From an uncultured Megamonas sp. (lineage in GTDB: Bacteria > Bacillota > Negativicutes > Selenomonadales > Selenomonadaceae): DNA of 15,044 nucleotides. The notes under the pieces are model-generated. The model worked only from the letters and a program-made list of their open reading frames with translations, made no database searches and was not told where the DNA came from. Made by a program: the position numbers and the translations under genes. Where the stretch lies: assembly GCA_900554895.1 (NCBI GenBank), contig USIX01000049.1, positions 1 to 15,044 on the forward strand, in the 5' to 3' direction. Shown here one piece after another: positions 8,296 to 15,044 of the stretch (position 1 is the first letter of the stretch; each line of letters opens with the position of its first letter).

Positions 8296-8340
8296 AAAAA
8301 CAGCATTTTAAAGCAAATATTGCAATTTTATGCTGTTTTT
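8296..8340 (+). terminator. Terminator-like leader hairpin (possible attenuator) ahead of the phosphonate operon
   Basis: AAAAACAGCAT (8296-8306) pairs with ATGCTGTTTTT (8330-8340), with a smaller GCAA-ATA-TTGC hairpin inside (8313-8323) and a T5 tract at the end. It lies 92 bases ahead of the dehydrogenase start and is separate from the deoR terminator. It may be a second clean-up terminator or an attenuator for a transcript starting near 8290. Confidence 0.6.
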
Positions 8341-8363
8341 ACTTGATGTTTGCAGTTGTTTTA

Positions 8364-8392
8364 TTGTTTTTAACACAGTTAAGATTTAAAAT
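8364..8392 (+). promoter_or_regulatory. Promoter of the dehydrogenase-phn operon with candidate operator
   Basis: TTGTTT (8364-8369), exactly 17 bases and TAAAAT (8387-8392). The spacer begins with the perfect palindrome TTAAC-ACA-GTTAA (8370-8382), well placed for repression. It is a candidate site for the DeoR-type regulator encoded upstream. The TTAACA half also resembles the PhoP-box half-site of Bacillota, but the 11-base direct repeat of a true PhoP box is not seen. Confidence 0.5.
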
Positions 8393-8432
8393 TATTTTGT
8401 AAGCAAAAACAGCCATCAAGGAGGAAATATAA

Positions 8433-9557
8433 TTGTATTACTATTATAATCCAGTACATACAATACAGGGAAATAATGCCATTTCCGAAATTCCAGCTTT
8501 AATAAAGCAAATTACAGCATCAAATGCACGAATTTTAATCTTGGCCTGGCATTCATCTGTATTTGAATTGGACAGCTTTAAAAATTTAATTAACAATACG
8601 GATTTCAATGTTCGTACACAGTGTTTTTCCGCTTCCAATCCCACCATTTATCAATTATTCAGGACTTATACCGAAACCCGTGAATTTTTGCCGGACGTTA
8701 TAATAGCCATCGGCGGAGGCAGTGTTATGGATATCGGTAAATCTCTTTGCTGTCTTTACAACAAAGAAATAAAATCTGTTGATGATTTGCGCACGATAAT
8801 AAATCAAAACGATTATGCCGTTTCATCTACAAAATGGATTGGTGTGCCTACTACGGCGGGAACAGGAAGTGAGGTAACATGCTGGGCAACAATCTGGGAC
8901 CCGGAAAAAAATGCCAAAAAATCCGTAAAATGTTCTAACAATTATGCGTATGCAGCCATAGTCGACCCAGAATTAACCGCTGATATGCCCATTAAACTTG
9001 CTGTTTCCTCAGCTATGGATGCAGTGGCTCATGCCGTGGAAAGTTACTGGGCCAAATCTTCCAATATAACATCTAAATCTCTGGCATTGCAGGCAATCCG
9101 TTTAATAATGAATAATATTGACGGTTTGATTGAAGGTAATCCCGCTTCACATGAAGCAATATCACAGGGAAGCATGCTTGCAGGGCTTGCTTTCAGCAAT
9201 ACTAAAACTACAGCTTGCCATTCCATTTCCTATCCTCTGACCATGCACTACCATATACCGCACGGAACAGCTGTAAGTATGCTTCTGGCACCGATTTTAA
9301 AAATCAATGAACCTGAAATAGAAAATCTTCCGCTGTTATTGGAAACATTATCCGTAAAAAATGCCGATGAGCTGAAACAGCGCATACATTCGATATTAAG
9401 CCGCGCCGGCATTGCTTTTAAACTTAGACAGTGGAATGTAGACTTTAAGCAATTACCGGAGCTCGCCGCACAGGGTATTACTAAAGGAAGAGCGGACAAC
9501 ACTCCGATAAACCTCACGCCAAAAATGATTGAAAGTATATTGAAGGATATATATTAA
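8433..9557 (+). CDS. Iron-containing alcohol dehydrogenase, phosphonoacetaldehyde reductase-like
   Basis: The 374-residue protein is a group III (iron-dependent) alcohol dehydrogenase. It has the NAD(P)-binding GGGSVMD (94-100) and PTTAGTGSEVT (139-149). Metal ligands fit Asp196, His200, His263 and His277 (MDAVAHAVES, CHSISYPLT, HIPHG). The combination WATIWD after GTGSEVT and GLAFSNTKTTACHSISYPLT matches what I recall of phosphonoacetaldehyde reductases (PhpC/FomC type), which interconvert phosphonoacetaldehyde and 2-hydroxyethylphosphonate. Linkage to a PhnDCEE importer supports a phosphonate substrate. No PEP mutase or phosphonopyruvate decarboxylase is nearby, so oxidation of imported hydroxyethylphosphonate is as likely as reduction. 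The start is a TTG at 8433, eight bases after AAGGAGG. The phnD-type gene follows after 16 bases. Another small alcohol or aldehyde substrate remains possible. Confidence 0.8.
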   Translation: MYYYYNPVHTIQGNNAISEIPALIKQITASNARILILAWHSSVFELDSFKNLINNTDFNVRTQCFSASNPTIYQLFRTYTETREFLPDVIIAIGGGSVMDIGKSLCCLYNKEIKSVDDLRTIINQNDYAVSSTKWIGVPTTAGTGSEVTCWATIWDPEKNAKKSVKCSNNYAYAAIVDPELTADMPIKLAVSSAMDAVAHAVESYWAKSSNITSKSLALQAIRLIMNNIDGLIEGNPASHEAISQGSMLAGLAFSNTKTTACHSISYPLTMHYHIPHGTAVSMLLAPILKINEPEIENLPLLLETLSVKNADELKQRIHSILSRAGIAFKLRQWNVDFKQLPELAAQGITKGRADNTPINLTPKMIESILKDIY

Positions 9558-9573
9558 AAGGAGAGAATTATTC

Positions 9574-10518
9574 ATGAAAATTTTTAAAAAATCTTTTAAA
9601 ACTGCAATGATATCATTAGCTTTAGGTGCGCTGATGATGACAACCGGCTGTGGCGGTTCCGATAATGCCGATACATCTTCAGCTGGCGGCGAAGACGGCG
9701 TATTCACTATTGCCTATGCTCCGAACGAATCCACCGACCAGAGTACGGATGCACGCAACGGTCTGGCTCAGGAACTCAGCAAAACTTTAGGCTGTGAAGT
9801 CAAGGAAATTCAGGCCAGCGACTATAATGCCATTATTGAAGCACTCCGTACAGGTAAAGCCGATATGGCCTATATGGGTCCTTTAGCCATTGCTCTAGGT
9901 GTGGAACGCGCTGAAATCACCCCGATTGTCATGAAAGCGGAAGACGGAGACTCTAATAAGGCAGTCTATCATTCCGTACTGATTACCAATGCCAAAAACA
10001 CGGATATTAATTCCATTAAAGATATAAAAGGAAAAACAATGGCATTTGTAGACCCGGACTCCACTTCCGGCAACTTGGTTCCCAGTGCCGAAATCATCAA
10101 AGCTTTTCCGCAGGATAATCTGACTTCCGAAAAGCTGCACACGAATGATTCCTTTTTCCATGCAGTGAGCTTCTCCGGTTCGCATCAGGCGGGACTTCAG
10201 GCTGTAGCCAAAGGTGATGTAGACATAGCTCCCGTTTCCGACCAAATTCTTGCTTCGGAAATCAGCAAAGGCAATGTAAATAAAGACGACATCAAAATTA
10301 TTCACAAATCGGCAGCTATTCCGGCGGAAGCTATGGTCGTCGCAAAATCAGTAGACGAAAAAACCCGCAATACCCTGACGGAATTTTTGACAACTTATGA
10401 CAATGAAGCATATTTTACGGATGTCATCAAAAAAGCGGGCGCTCGTTTCATTAAATGCGATATAAGTGATTATCAGCCTATTATTGAATTGAATAATATC
10501 ATTAATAATAAAGGATAA
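9574..10518 (+). CDS. phnD: Phosphonate ABC transporter, substrate-binding lipoprotein
   Basis: This 314-residue protein has a lipoprotein signal: KKSFK, a hydrophobic core, then MTTGC with Cys26 as the lipidated residue. After a Ser/Gly/Asp-rich linker comes a PhnD/PtxB-type binding domain (FTIAYAPNESTD, ADMAYMGPLAIALG, DPDSTSGNLVPS, SGSHQAGLQAVAKGDVDIAP). The STS at 163-165 and His204 correspond to the phosphonate-gripping residues of E. coli PhnD. By hand alignment, the E. coli glutamate that contacts the amine of 2-aminoethylphosphonate falls on Gln224, and the aspartate in IP-x-D falls on Glu252. A ligand without an amine, such as 2-hydroxyethylphosphonate, is therefore plausible. The protein would be tethered outside the inner membrane and deliver substrate to the PhnE permeases. 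The ATG follows AAAAGGAGAG. Confidence 0.93.
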   Translation: MKIFKKSFKTAMISLALGALMMTTGCGGSDNADTSSAGGEDGVFTIAYAPNESTDQSTDARNGLAQELSKTLGCEVKEIQASDYNAIIEALRTGKADMAYMGPLAIALGVERAEITPIVMKAEDGDSNKAVYHSVLITNAKNTDINSIKDIKGKTMAFVDPDSTSGNLVPSAEIIKAFPQDNLTSEKLHTNDSFFHAVSFSGSHQAGLQAVAKGDVDIAPVSDQILASEISKGNVNKDDIKIIHKSAAIPAEAMVVAKSVDEKTRNTLTEFLTTYDNEAYFTDVIKKAGARFIKCDISDYQPIIELNNIINNKG

Positions 10519-10533
10519 TATGAGGAATTTATC

Positions 10534-11352
10534 ATGGAAGCAATATTGAAATTTAATAATGTCGGTAAATGCTATGCTAACGGTGTTCATGCTCTGAAAA
10601 ATGTATCTTTCAGCGTAAGCGAAGGTGAATTCATATCTGTTATCGGTCCTTCCGGTTCGGGTAAATCGACTTTGCTCCGTTCGATTAATAAACTAATTGA
10701 TATCAGTGAAGGCAGTATTTATTTGGATAATGTTGACATTTCCGCACAAAAAGGAAAAAATCTGCGCAGTCTGCGCCGCAAAGTCGGCATGGTATTTCAA
10801 AATTACAATTTAGTATATACACTGTCCGTATTCCAAAACGTTCTGCACGGCTGTCTCGGTTCTATGAGTGGTCTGCGCGGTGTCTTCGGTATGTACAGTG
10901 AAACGGATAAAATACAGGCTTTGGAACTATTACAGGAATTAGGAATGGAACAATTCTGCTACAATAAAGCCGCAGATTTATCCGGCGGTCAGAAACAGCG
11001 TGTCGGCATAGCCCGTGCCATTATGCAGAAACCGAAACTGCTGCTGTGCGATGAACCGATTGCTTCGCTTGACCCTTCGAGTGCAAAAACGATTATGGAT
11101 TTGTTGAAAAATATGACACATAAACGCCGCATTGCCTGCATCGTAAATCTTCATCAGCTTGATGTGGCAGTAAAATATTCCACACGCATAATCGGTCTGT
11201 CCAAAGGGGAAATTGTTTTCGACGGTACGCCAGAGCAGCTGACGAATGAAGTAATCGAACGTATATATAATACCTCCCGTGAAAACCTGATGATTGGAGG
11301 CAAGCAAGAAGATGATGCCGAACCAGACGAAAATACCGCTAATTGCGCGTAG
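10534..11352 (+). CDS. phnC: Phosphonate ABC transporter, ATP-binding protein
   Basis: This is the cytoplasmic ATPase that powers uptake through the two permeases encoded downstream. The 272-residue product has Walker A GPSGSGKST (38-46), Q-loop Gln89 (VGMVFQNYNLV), the ABC signature LSGGQKQRVGIARAI (149-163), Walker B LLLCDEP (169-175) and the switch histidine in NLHQLDVA (His207). Length and motifs are typical of PhnC. It starts 15 bases after phnD with a GAGGA site. Its last 41 bases overlap the first permease gene, which fits tight stoichiometric expression. Confidence 0.94.
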   Translation: MEAILKFNNVGKCYANGVHALKNVSFSVSEGEFISVIGPSGSGKSTLLRSINKLIDISEGSIYLDNVDISAQKGKNLRSLRRKVGMVFQNYNLVYTLSVFQNVLHGCLGSMSGLRGVFGMYSETDKIQALELLQELGMEQFCYNKAADLSGGQKQRVGIARAIMQKPKLLLCDEPIASLDPSSAKTIMDLLKNMTHKRRIACIVNLHQLDVAVKYSTRIIGLSKGEIVFDGTPEQLTNEVIERIYNTSRENLMIGGKQEDDAEPDENTANCA

Positions 11353-12121
11353 ACAGAAAAATATCTATACAGCGTTCTTTATTATAATTACCGTATTATT
11401 TATTCTGACTTCACTCTATACGAATTTTAATATATTCGTGCTGTTGAAAAACAGCGATGCCTTCTGGCATTTCATTTCCCGGGATTTCTTTCCGCCCGCT
11501 TTGCCGAAAACCAGTGCTGTCGGAGAAATTCTTTCCAATATATTAATAACGCTTGCACTGGCAATGTCTTCTACAACGATTGCAGCGATACTGGCTTTTT
11601 TTATGTCGCTGTTTGCAAGTGAAAAAATTTCTCCCCTGCCTCGTTTTGCCAAATATATCCGCGGCATTGCCACCTTTCTGCGCAATATTCCCGCACTCGT
11701 CTGGGCGTTCATTCTTTTTTCCTCATTGGGCATAGGCACGAGTGTCGGTTTCATCGCCCTGTGTATTACAAGTTTTGCCTTTATGGTGCGCGCCTTTACG
11801 GAAACGATTGAAGATGTTTCCTCTGATTGTGTGGAAAGTCTGCAATCTGTAGGCGCCGGTTTCTGGCAAAGAGTGTTTCAGGCTGTTTTGCCGACCTGCC
11901 TGAGCGGCTTTCTGTCGTGGTTTTTGTACTGCATTGAAGTCAATATCCGTGCTTCCACCATTGTCGGCATGGTAGGCGGAGGCGGTATCGGTCTTACGCT
12001 TTTCTCGTATATCAAGGGCTTTCAGTACGATGTCGCTTTCAGCATTATTCTGCTCATTGCCGTCATGGTAATCATCGTTGACCAGATAACAAATAAACTG
12101 CGAAGGGAAATTCTAAAATGA
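11312..12121 (+). CDS. phnE: Phosphonate ABC transporter, permease 1
   Basis: This inner-membrane permease of the PhnE type has 269 residues and about six hydrophobic segments. The cytoplasmic EAA-like loop reads ETIEDVSSDCVESLQSVGAG (roughly residues 160-180), followed by IRASTIVGMVGGGGIGLTL, a stretch well conserved in PhnE proteins. An in-frame TTG at 11294 lies on top of the GGAGG ribosome site itself. The ATG at 11312, eleven bases after that site, is therefore preferred; a second ATG follows at 11315. The gene overlaps the end of phnC by 41 bases, and its stop overlaps the next start as ATGA. Confidence 0.9.
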   Translation: MMPNQTKIPLIARRQKNIYTAFFIIITVLFILTSLYTNFNIFVLLKNSDAFWHFISRDFFPPALPKTSAVGEILSNILITLALAMSSTTIAAILAFFMSLFASEKISPLPRFAKYIRGIATFLRNIPALVWAFILFSSLGIGTSVGFIALCITSFAFMVRAFTETIEDVSSDCVESLQSVGAGFWQRVFQAVLPTCLSGFLSWFLYCIEVNIRASTIVGMVGGGGIGLTLFSYIKGFQYDVAFSIILLIAVMVIIVDQITNKLRREILK

Positions 12122-12954
12122 TAGTACAAAATTCATCCGTCGATATGCAGAAACTGATTAGAAAAACCCGTTCCGGCAAAATATCGGTAAGCTGTAAATA
12201 TAAAAATCCTTTTATCCCCAGATTTTTGTTCTGCACCGTTATTTTAAGCCTGTTAAGTCTGATTTATCTGGATATCGACTGGATTAAACTGATATCGCGT
12301 TTTCCTGATATCGGCGGCATATTCTGGGAACTGGCTCATTTTGATTTTAGTAACTTTGATTTGATTTTGCCGGCAATACTGGAAACAGTTTCTATTGCAG
12401 TTCTCTCTCTTCTGTACAGCCTGCTGCTCGGCATTTTTTTCGGAATGCTCGCCGCCAGAAACATTTTCCGCATAATCTGGCTGTCCGTTCTTACACAGGC
12501 TTTCTTCACCTTTCTGCGTGCCGTTCCCACACCGATATGGGTTCTGCTGATGCTCGTATGCCTCGGTATGGGTCCCGAAGCCGGGGTTGCCGGTCTGTGC
12601 GTTCATACTACGGCATTTTTCACCAAATCATTTGCTCAGACATTTGAAAGTATTTCCGATGAAACGCTTGAAGCTTTATCCGTAACAGGCACAAACCGAT
12701 TAAGCATATTCACCAACGCCGTACTGCCTGCCGCCTTTTCGCAAATCGTAGCATGGACGGGTATGCGCCTTGAAGTCAATTTTTCCGAATGCGCCATCTT
12801 GGGTATGGTCGGTGCCGGCGGCGTAGGTTTCGTAATCTCGCGCAATATGCAAAACTATGAATACGGTACGGCAGGTCTTGCCATTTTCTTAGTATTTTTG
12901 ATAGCCTACTCCATCGAACGATTATTCGTGTTTATTAAGCAAAAATCCGCTTAA
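12118..12954 (+). CDS. phnE: Phosphonate ABC transporter, permease 2
   Basis: The 278-residue product is a second PhnE-type permease with about six membrane segments. A basic cytoplasmic N-terminus of about 30 residues precedes the first. The EAA-type loop reads FESISDETLEALSVTGTNRL, and the conserved late stretch is LEVNFSECAILGMVGAGGVG. The ATG at 12118 overlaps the stop of the first permease (ATGA), indicating translational coupling. A later in-frame ATG at 12145 is possible but less likely. Two different permeases instead of a PhnE homodimer occur in several phosphonate and phosphite importers. The operon ends right after this gene at a shared terminator. Confidence 0.91.
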   Translation: MIVQNSSVDMQKLIRKTRSGKISVSCKYKNPFIPRFLFCTVILSLLSLIYLDIDWIKLISRFPDIGGIFWELAHFDFSNFDLILPAILETVSIAVLSLLYSLLLGIFFGMLAARNIFRIIWLSVLTQAFFTFLRAVPTPIWVLLMLVCLGMGPEAGVAGLCVHTTAFFTKSFAQTFESISDETLEALSVTGTNRLSIFTNAVLPAAFSQIVAWTGMRLEVNFSECAILGMVGAGGVGFVISRNMQNYEYGTAGLAIFLVFLIAYSIERLFVFIKQKSA

Positions 12955-12974
12955 AATAATTTAACTTACAATAC

Positions 12975-13018
12975 AAAAACAGCCGTAAACTGAATTCACT
13001 CAGCTTACGGCTGTTTTT
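12975..13018. terminator. Bidirectional terminator between the phn operon and the LtaS-family gene
   Basis: AAAAACAGCCGTAA (12975-12988) pairs with TTACGGCTGTTTTT (13005-13018), extended by CTGA/TCAG across one mismatch. A-run and T-run flanks serve both converging transcripts. The right arm overlaps the stop codon of the minus-strand gene by two bases. Confidence 0.93.
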
Positions 13019-14966
13019 ATTCATCTGATTTGGTAGTATTTCCCCGCATAGTGCGCTGCCATGAAATCGTACGATACATTTCGATTGCATTTTTAACCTG
13101 TTGCGGTTCCGTACCGTCAATCCTGCCCATGGCTGTCGGTGTCAGCCACACATTATCATTAAATCCTATATCCGCTTTGCGTGTCAGTGATTTTCCCAGA
13201 CTGTAATATTCAAAACCCTTAGGAGCGATAAGTTCAAAAAGAGTTGCTCCCATATTGACATGACCGCCTGCCGTTTCATCCGACAAAATATCATTATTTA
13301 CGCCGTCACCATAAATAATGAACGGCACCGTATACTGGTCAAACATACTCGGCTGTTTTTCAATATTCACCCTGTCTGCATGGTCGCCTGTTATAATAAA
13401 TAAATTCTGTTTCGGATATTTTTCTTCTATACTATTTATAAATTCACCGAAAATTTTATCCGTATACCAATAATGCCCCAGCCGATTTAATAAATCCTCA
13501 TCATTTTGCAGTTCGCCTGGCAGTTTGGCACGCAATTCTTCTTTGGGAAAATTTTCTTTTGCCAAATCCACGCTGTACGGCGCGTGATTGGAAACAGATA
13601 AAACCACATAAACGGTCGGCTCCTGATTGTCATTCACATTTTCCTGCAATTTTTCAAAGATGAACCTGTCATCACTTCCCCAGACATTGCCTGACGGATA
13701 ACGGTAATCGGAAGCACAGTGAAACTCGTCAAAGCCCTGTGCCAGTGCAAAATCTTCAATACGCTCCCAGCCGCTAAAACCGCTGTACCAGAACTGCGTC
13801 CTATAACCGAGTTTTTTCAGCTGCGGCGCAATGGCTGTAGCATATACCTGCCGATATGATTCTAGCTGATGATTGGGATAGATATTCACATCCGACAGCC
13901 CGCATATCACTGCATTGACCGCCATCGGCGTAAAAGAAGCATTCGGCATGAAATTATGCGTATATGCAGCATTTTCTTTCTGCATAATGGCACGCATATT
14001 GCTGCCCAGCTCCAAATCAGCATATTTATCCAAAAGCGGCCACTGAGCAAAACTTTCACCGATTAAAATAAAAATATGCAGCTTCGGCGCAATGATATTT
14101 CCCTGCGCCTGATAAACAAGATTGGTGTCAATCTGCGATAGGTCTTTTTTCCCTAATTTAACCGCATCACTTTCATATGCCGCTTTTTCCACGTAAAATT
14201 CAATTTTATCCTTATTGACACCGTAAATAATACCGTTGTCTATACGTTTTTTTATAGAATAACCTCGATAAAGCGCCTGCATATTATCCAGTACCATTTC
14301 ATTGAGAAAAGCGTCTTTCGTTTTGGCGCAGTTTTCCCAGTGAATTGATTTGGCATAACTGAAACTTGCACCGAAACGCGTAAACAGCGCAAATATCAGC
14401 GTGAATGCAATTATACCGACACGAAAATACCATCGGCCGCTGCACGGTAATGGTCTTTTCAGCCACGTTCTGTTTAAAAACTTTCGTAAAACATAGATTA
14501 CAATAGCCGTTAAAATCGCTACGCCGACTGTTCCTTCGATTAAGTGATACTGCTGAATGAACGTGTAAAACAGAGCCGTCACATCGTCATTTAACGCATT
14601 GAACACCATTTCATTGAAGTTCGTATGAAATTCTCCGTAATAAAAAAATCCGGCAACGAACAGAAAATTCGTTATAAAAAAATATACGGCTGCTACGCAA
14701 AGTCGCAATTTATTATCCGTTCTGCCGCGAAAAAAATTCAGCATCGTTGCAAATACGAATGAAAACAGCATCAAAACGCCTGCCGTTTTCAGACTCATCC
14801 TCGCTCCGTAGCCGAGCGCCAGCATGATATCGCCCAATCCGATATCTCCGGCATACGATTTCATCCCTATGATAGAAATCATACGCAAAATATTTAAATA
14901 AATCCATGTAAAAACGATAATCTTGAAATCCTGTGCTAAATTATAACTGAAAACTCTCCAACTCAA
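13017..14966 (-). CDS. LTA synthase-family membrane sulfatase-like transferase
   Basis: The 649-residue product has about five N-terminal transmembrane segments (residues about 15-200), a linker, and a large extracytoplasmic sulfatase-fold domain from about 295. Metal and catalytic features of the LtaS family are visible: IGESFA (Glu304), NASFTPMAVNAVICGL with Thr346 as likely nucleophile, WGSDDRF (429-435), VSNHAPY (His461) and TGDHADR (Asp527, His528). The family transfers phosphoglycerol, or in relatives phosphoethanolamine, from phospholipids to envelope polymers. If the host is a diderm, a classic lipoteichoic acid is unlikely and the acceptor is unknown. The start is a TTG at 14966, about eight bases after GAGGAGA; no good ATG fits. 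It converges on the phosphonate operon, and a functional link with it is only speculation. Confidence 0.88.
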   Translation of the reverse strand: MSWRVFSYNLAQDFKIIVFTWIYLNILRMISIIGMKSYAGDIGLGDIMLALGYGARMSLKTAGVLMLFSFVFATMLNFFRGRTDNKLRLCVAAVYFFITNFLFVAGFFYYGEFHTNFNEMVFNALNDDVTALFYTFIQQYHLIEGTVGVAILTAIVIYVLRKFLNRTWLKRPLPCSGRWYFRVGIIAFTLIFALFTRFGASFSYAKSIHWENCAKTKDAFLNEMVLDNMQALYRGYSIKKRIDNGIIYGVNKDKIEFYVEKAAYESDAVKLGKKDLSQIDTNLVYQAQGNIIAPKLHIFILIGESFAQWPLLDKYADLELGSNMRAIMQKENAAYTHNFMPNASFTPMAVNAVICGLSDVNIYPNHQLESYRQVYATAIAPQLKKLGYRTQFWYSGFSGWERIEDFALAQGFDEFHCASDYRYPSGNVWGSDDRFIFEKLQENVNDNQEPTVYVVLSVSNHAPYSVDLAKENFPKEELRAKLPGELQNDEDLLNRLGHYWYTDKIFGEFINSIEEKYPKQNLFIITGDHADRVNIEKQPSMFDQYTVPFIIYGDGVNNDILSDETAGGHVNMGATLFELIAPKGFEYYSLGKSLTRKADIGFNDNVWLTPTAMGRIDGTEPQQVKNAIEMYRTISWQRTMRGNTTKSDE

Positions 14967-15044
14967 TAATATATTCTCCTCTTATTTTTCTTTTTATCAT
15001 ATCCGGCGTAACACAAAAATAAATTAAGAAATAATTTTTTATTA

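Noticed and set aside
8370..8392. PhoP box in front of the dehydrogenase gene
   Set aside because: One TTAACA is present, but the second half-site expected 11 bases on is AAGATT. The sequence fits a palindrome better than the direct repeat of a PhoP box.
9895..10305. Open frame antisense to phnD
   Set aside because: It is a shadow of the binding-protein gene with no initiation site and no recognisable domain.

Overview
The window looks like chromosome of a low-GC member of the Bacillota. Shine-Dalgarno sites are strong (AAGGAG, GGAGG), TTG and GTG starts are used several times, and genes end in hairpin-plus-T-run terminators. The protein set would fit a gut-type anaerobe, possibly of the Negativicutes, but that placement is tentative. 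No rRNA, tRNA or CRISPR array was seen.

Left part (1-3835), all on the minus strand. The window opens inside a lincosamide nucleotidyltransferase gene of the lnu(C) type. Its promoter-proximal end carries a perfect 88-bp tandem duplication, which places a 22-codon decoy copy of the gene start ahead of the real one. Next come trpS (tryptophanyl-tRNA synthetase), an EamA-family exporter, a VirD2/MOBP-type relaxase and a MobC-like accessory protein. The mobilisation genes are visibly more AT-rich than their surroundings, and the relaxase stop codon abuts the exporter's ribosome site. No integrase, transposase or replication gene is visible here.

Middle part (4042-8139), plus strand. These are housekeeping genes: trxB (thioredoxin reductase), thyX (flavin-dependent thymidylate synthase, TTG start), an exported rhodanese-like protein, rlmB (23S rRNA 2'-O-methyltransferase) and, directly behind it, a DeoR-family regulator. 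The trxB-thyX gap holds three hairpins that may form an unassigned structured RNA.

Right part (8140-12954), plus strand. After a regulatory gap with two terminator-like hairpins, a promoter and a palindrome, a tight operon encodes an iron-dependent alcohol dehydrogenase resembling phosphonoacetaldehyde reductases, then a PhnD lipoprotein, PhnC ATPase and two PhnE permeases. Together with the DeoR regulator this looks like a compact uptake-and-redox module for a phosphonate such as 2-hydroxyethylphosphonate. No C-P bond-cleaving or phosphonate-making enzyme is visible. This is the best candidate here for an undescribed system.

The window closes with a convergent minus-strand LTA-synthase-family membrane protein that shares a bidirectional terminator with the phn operon.
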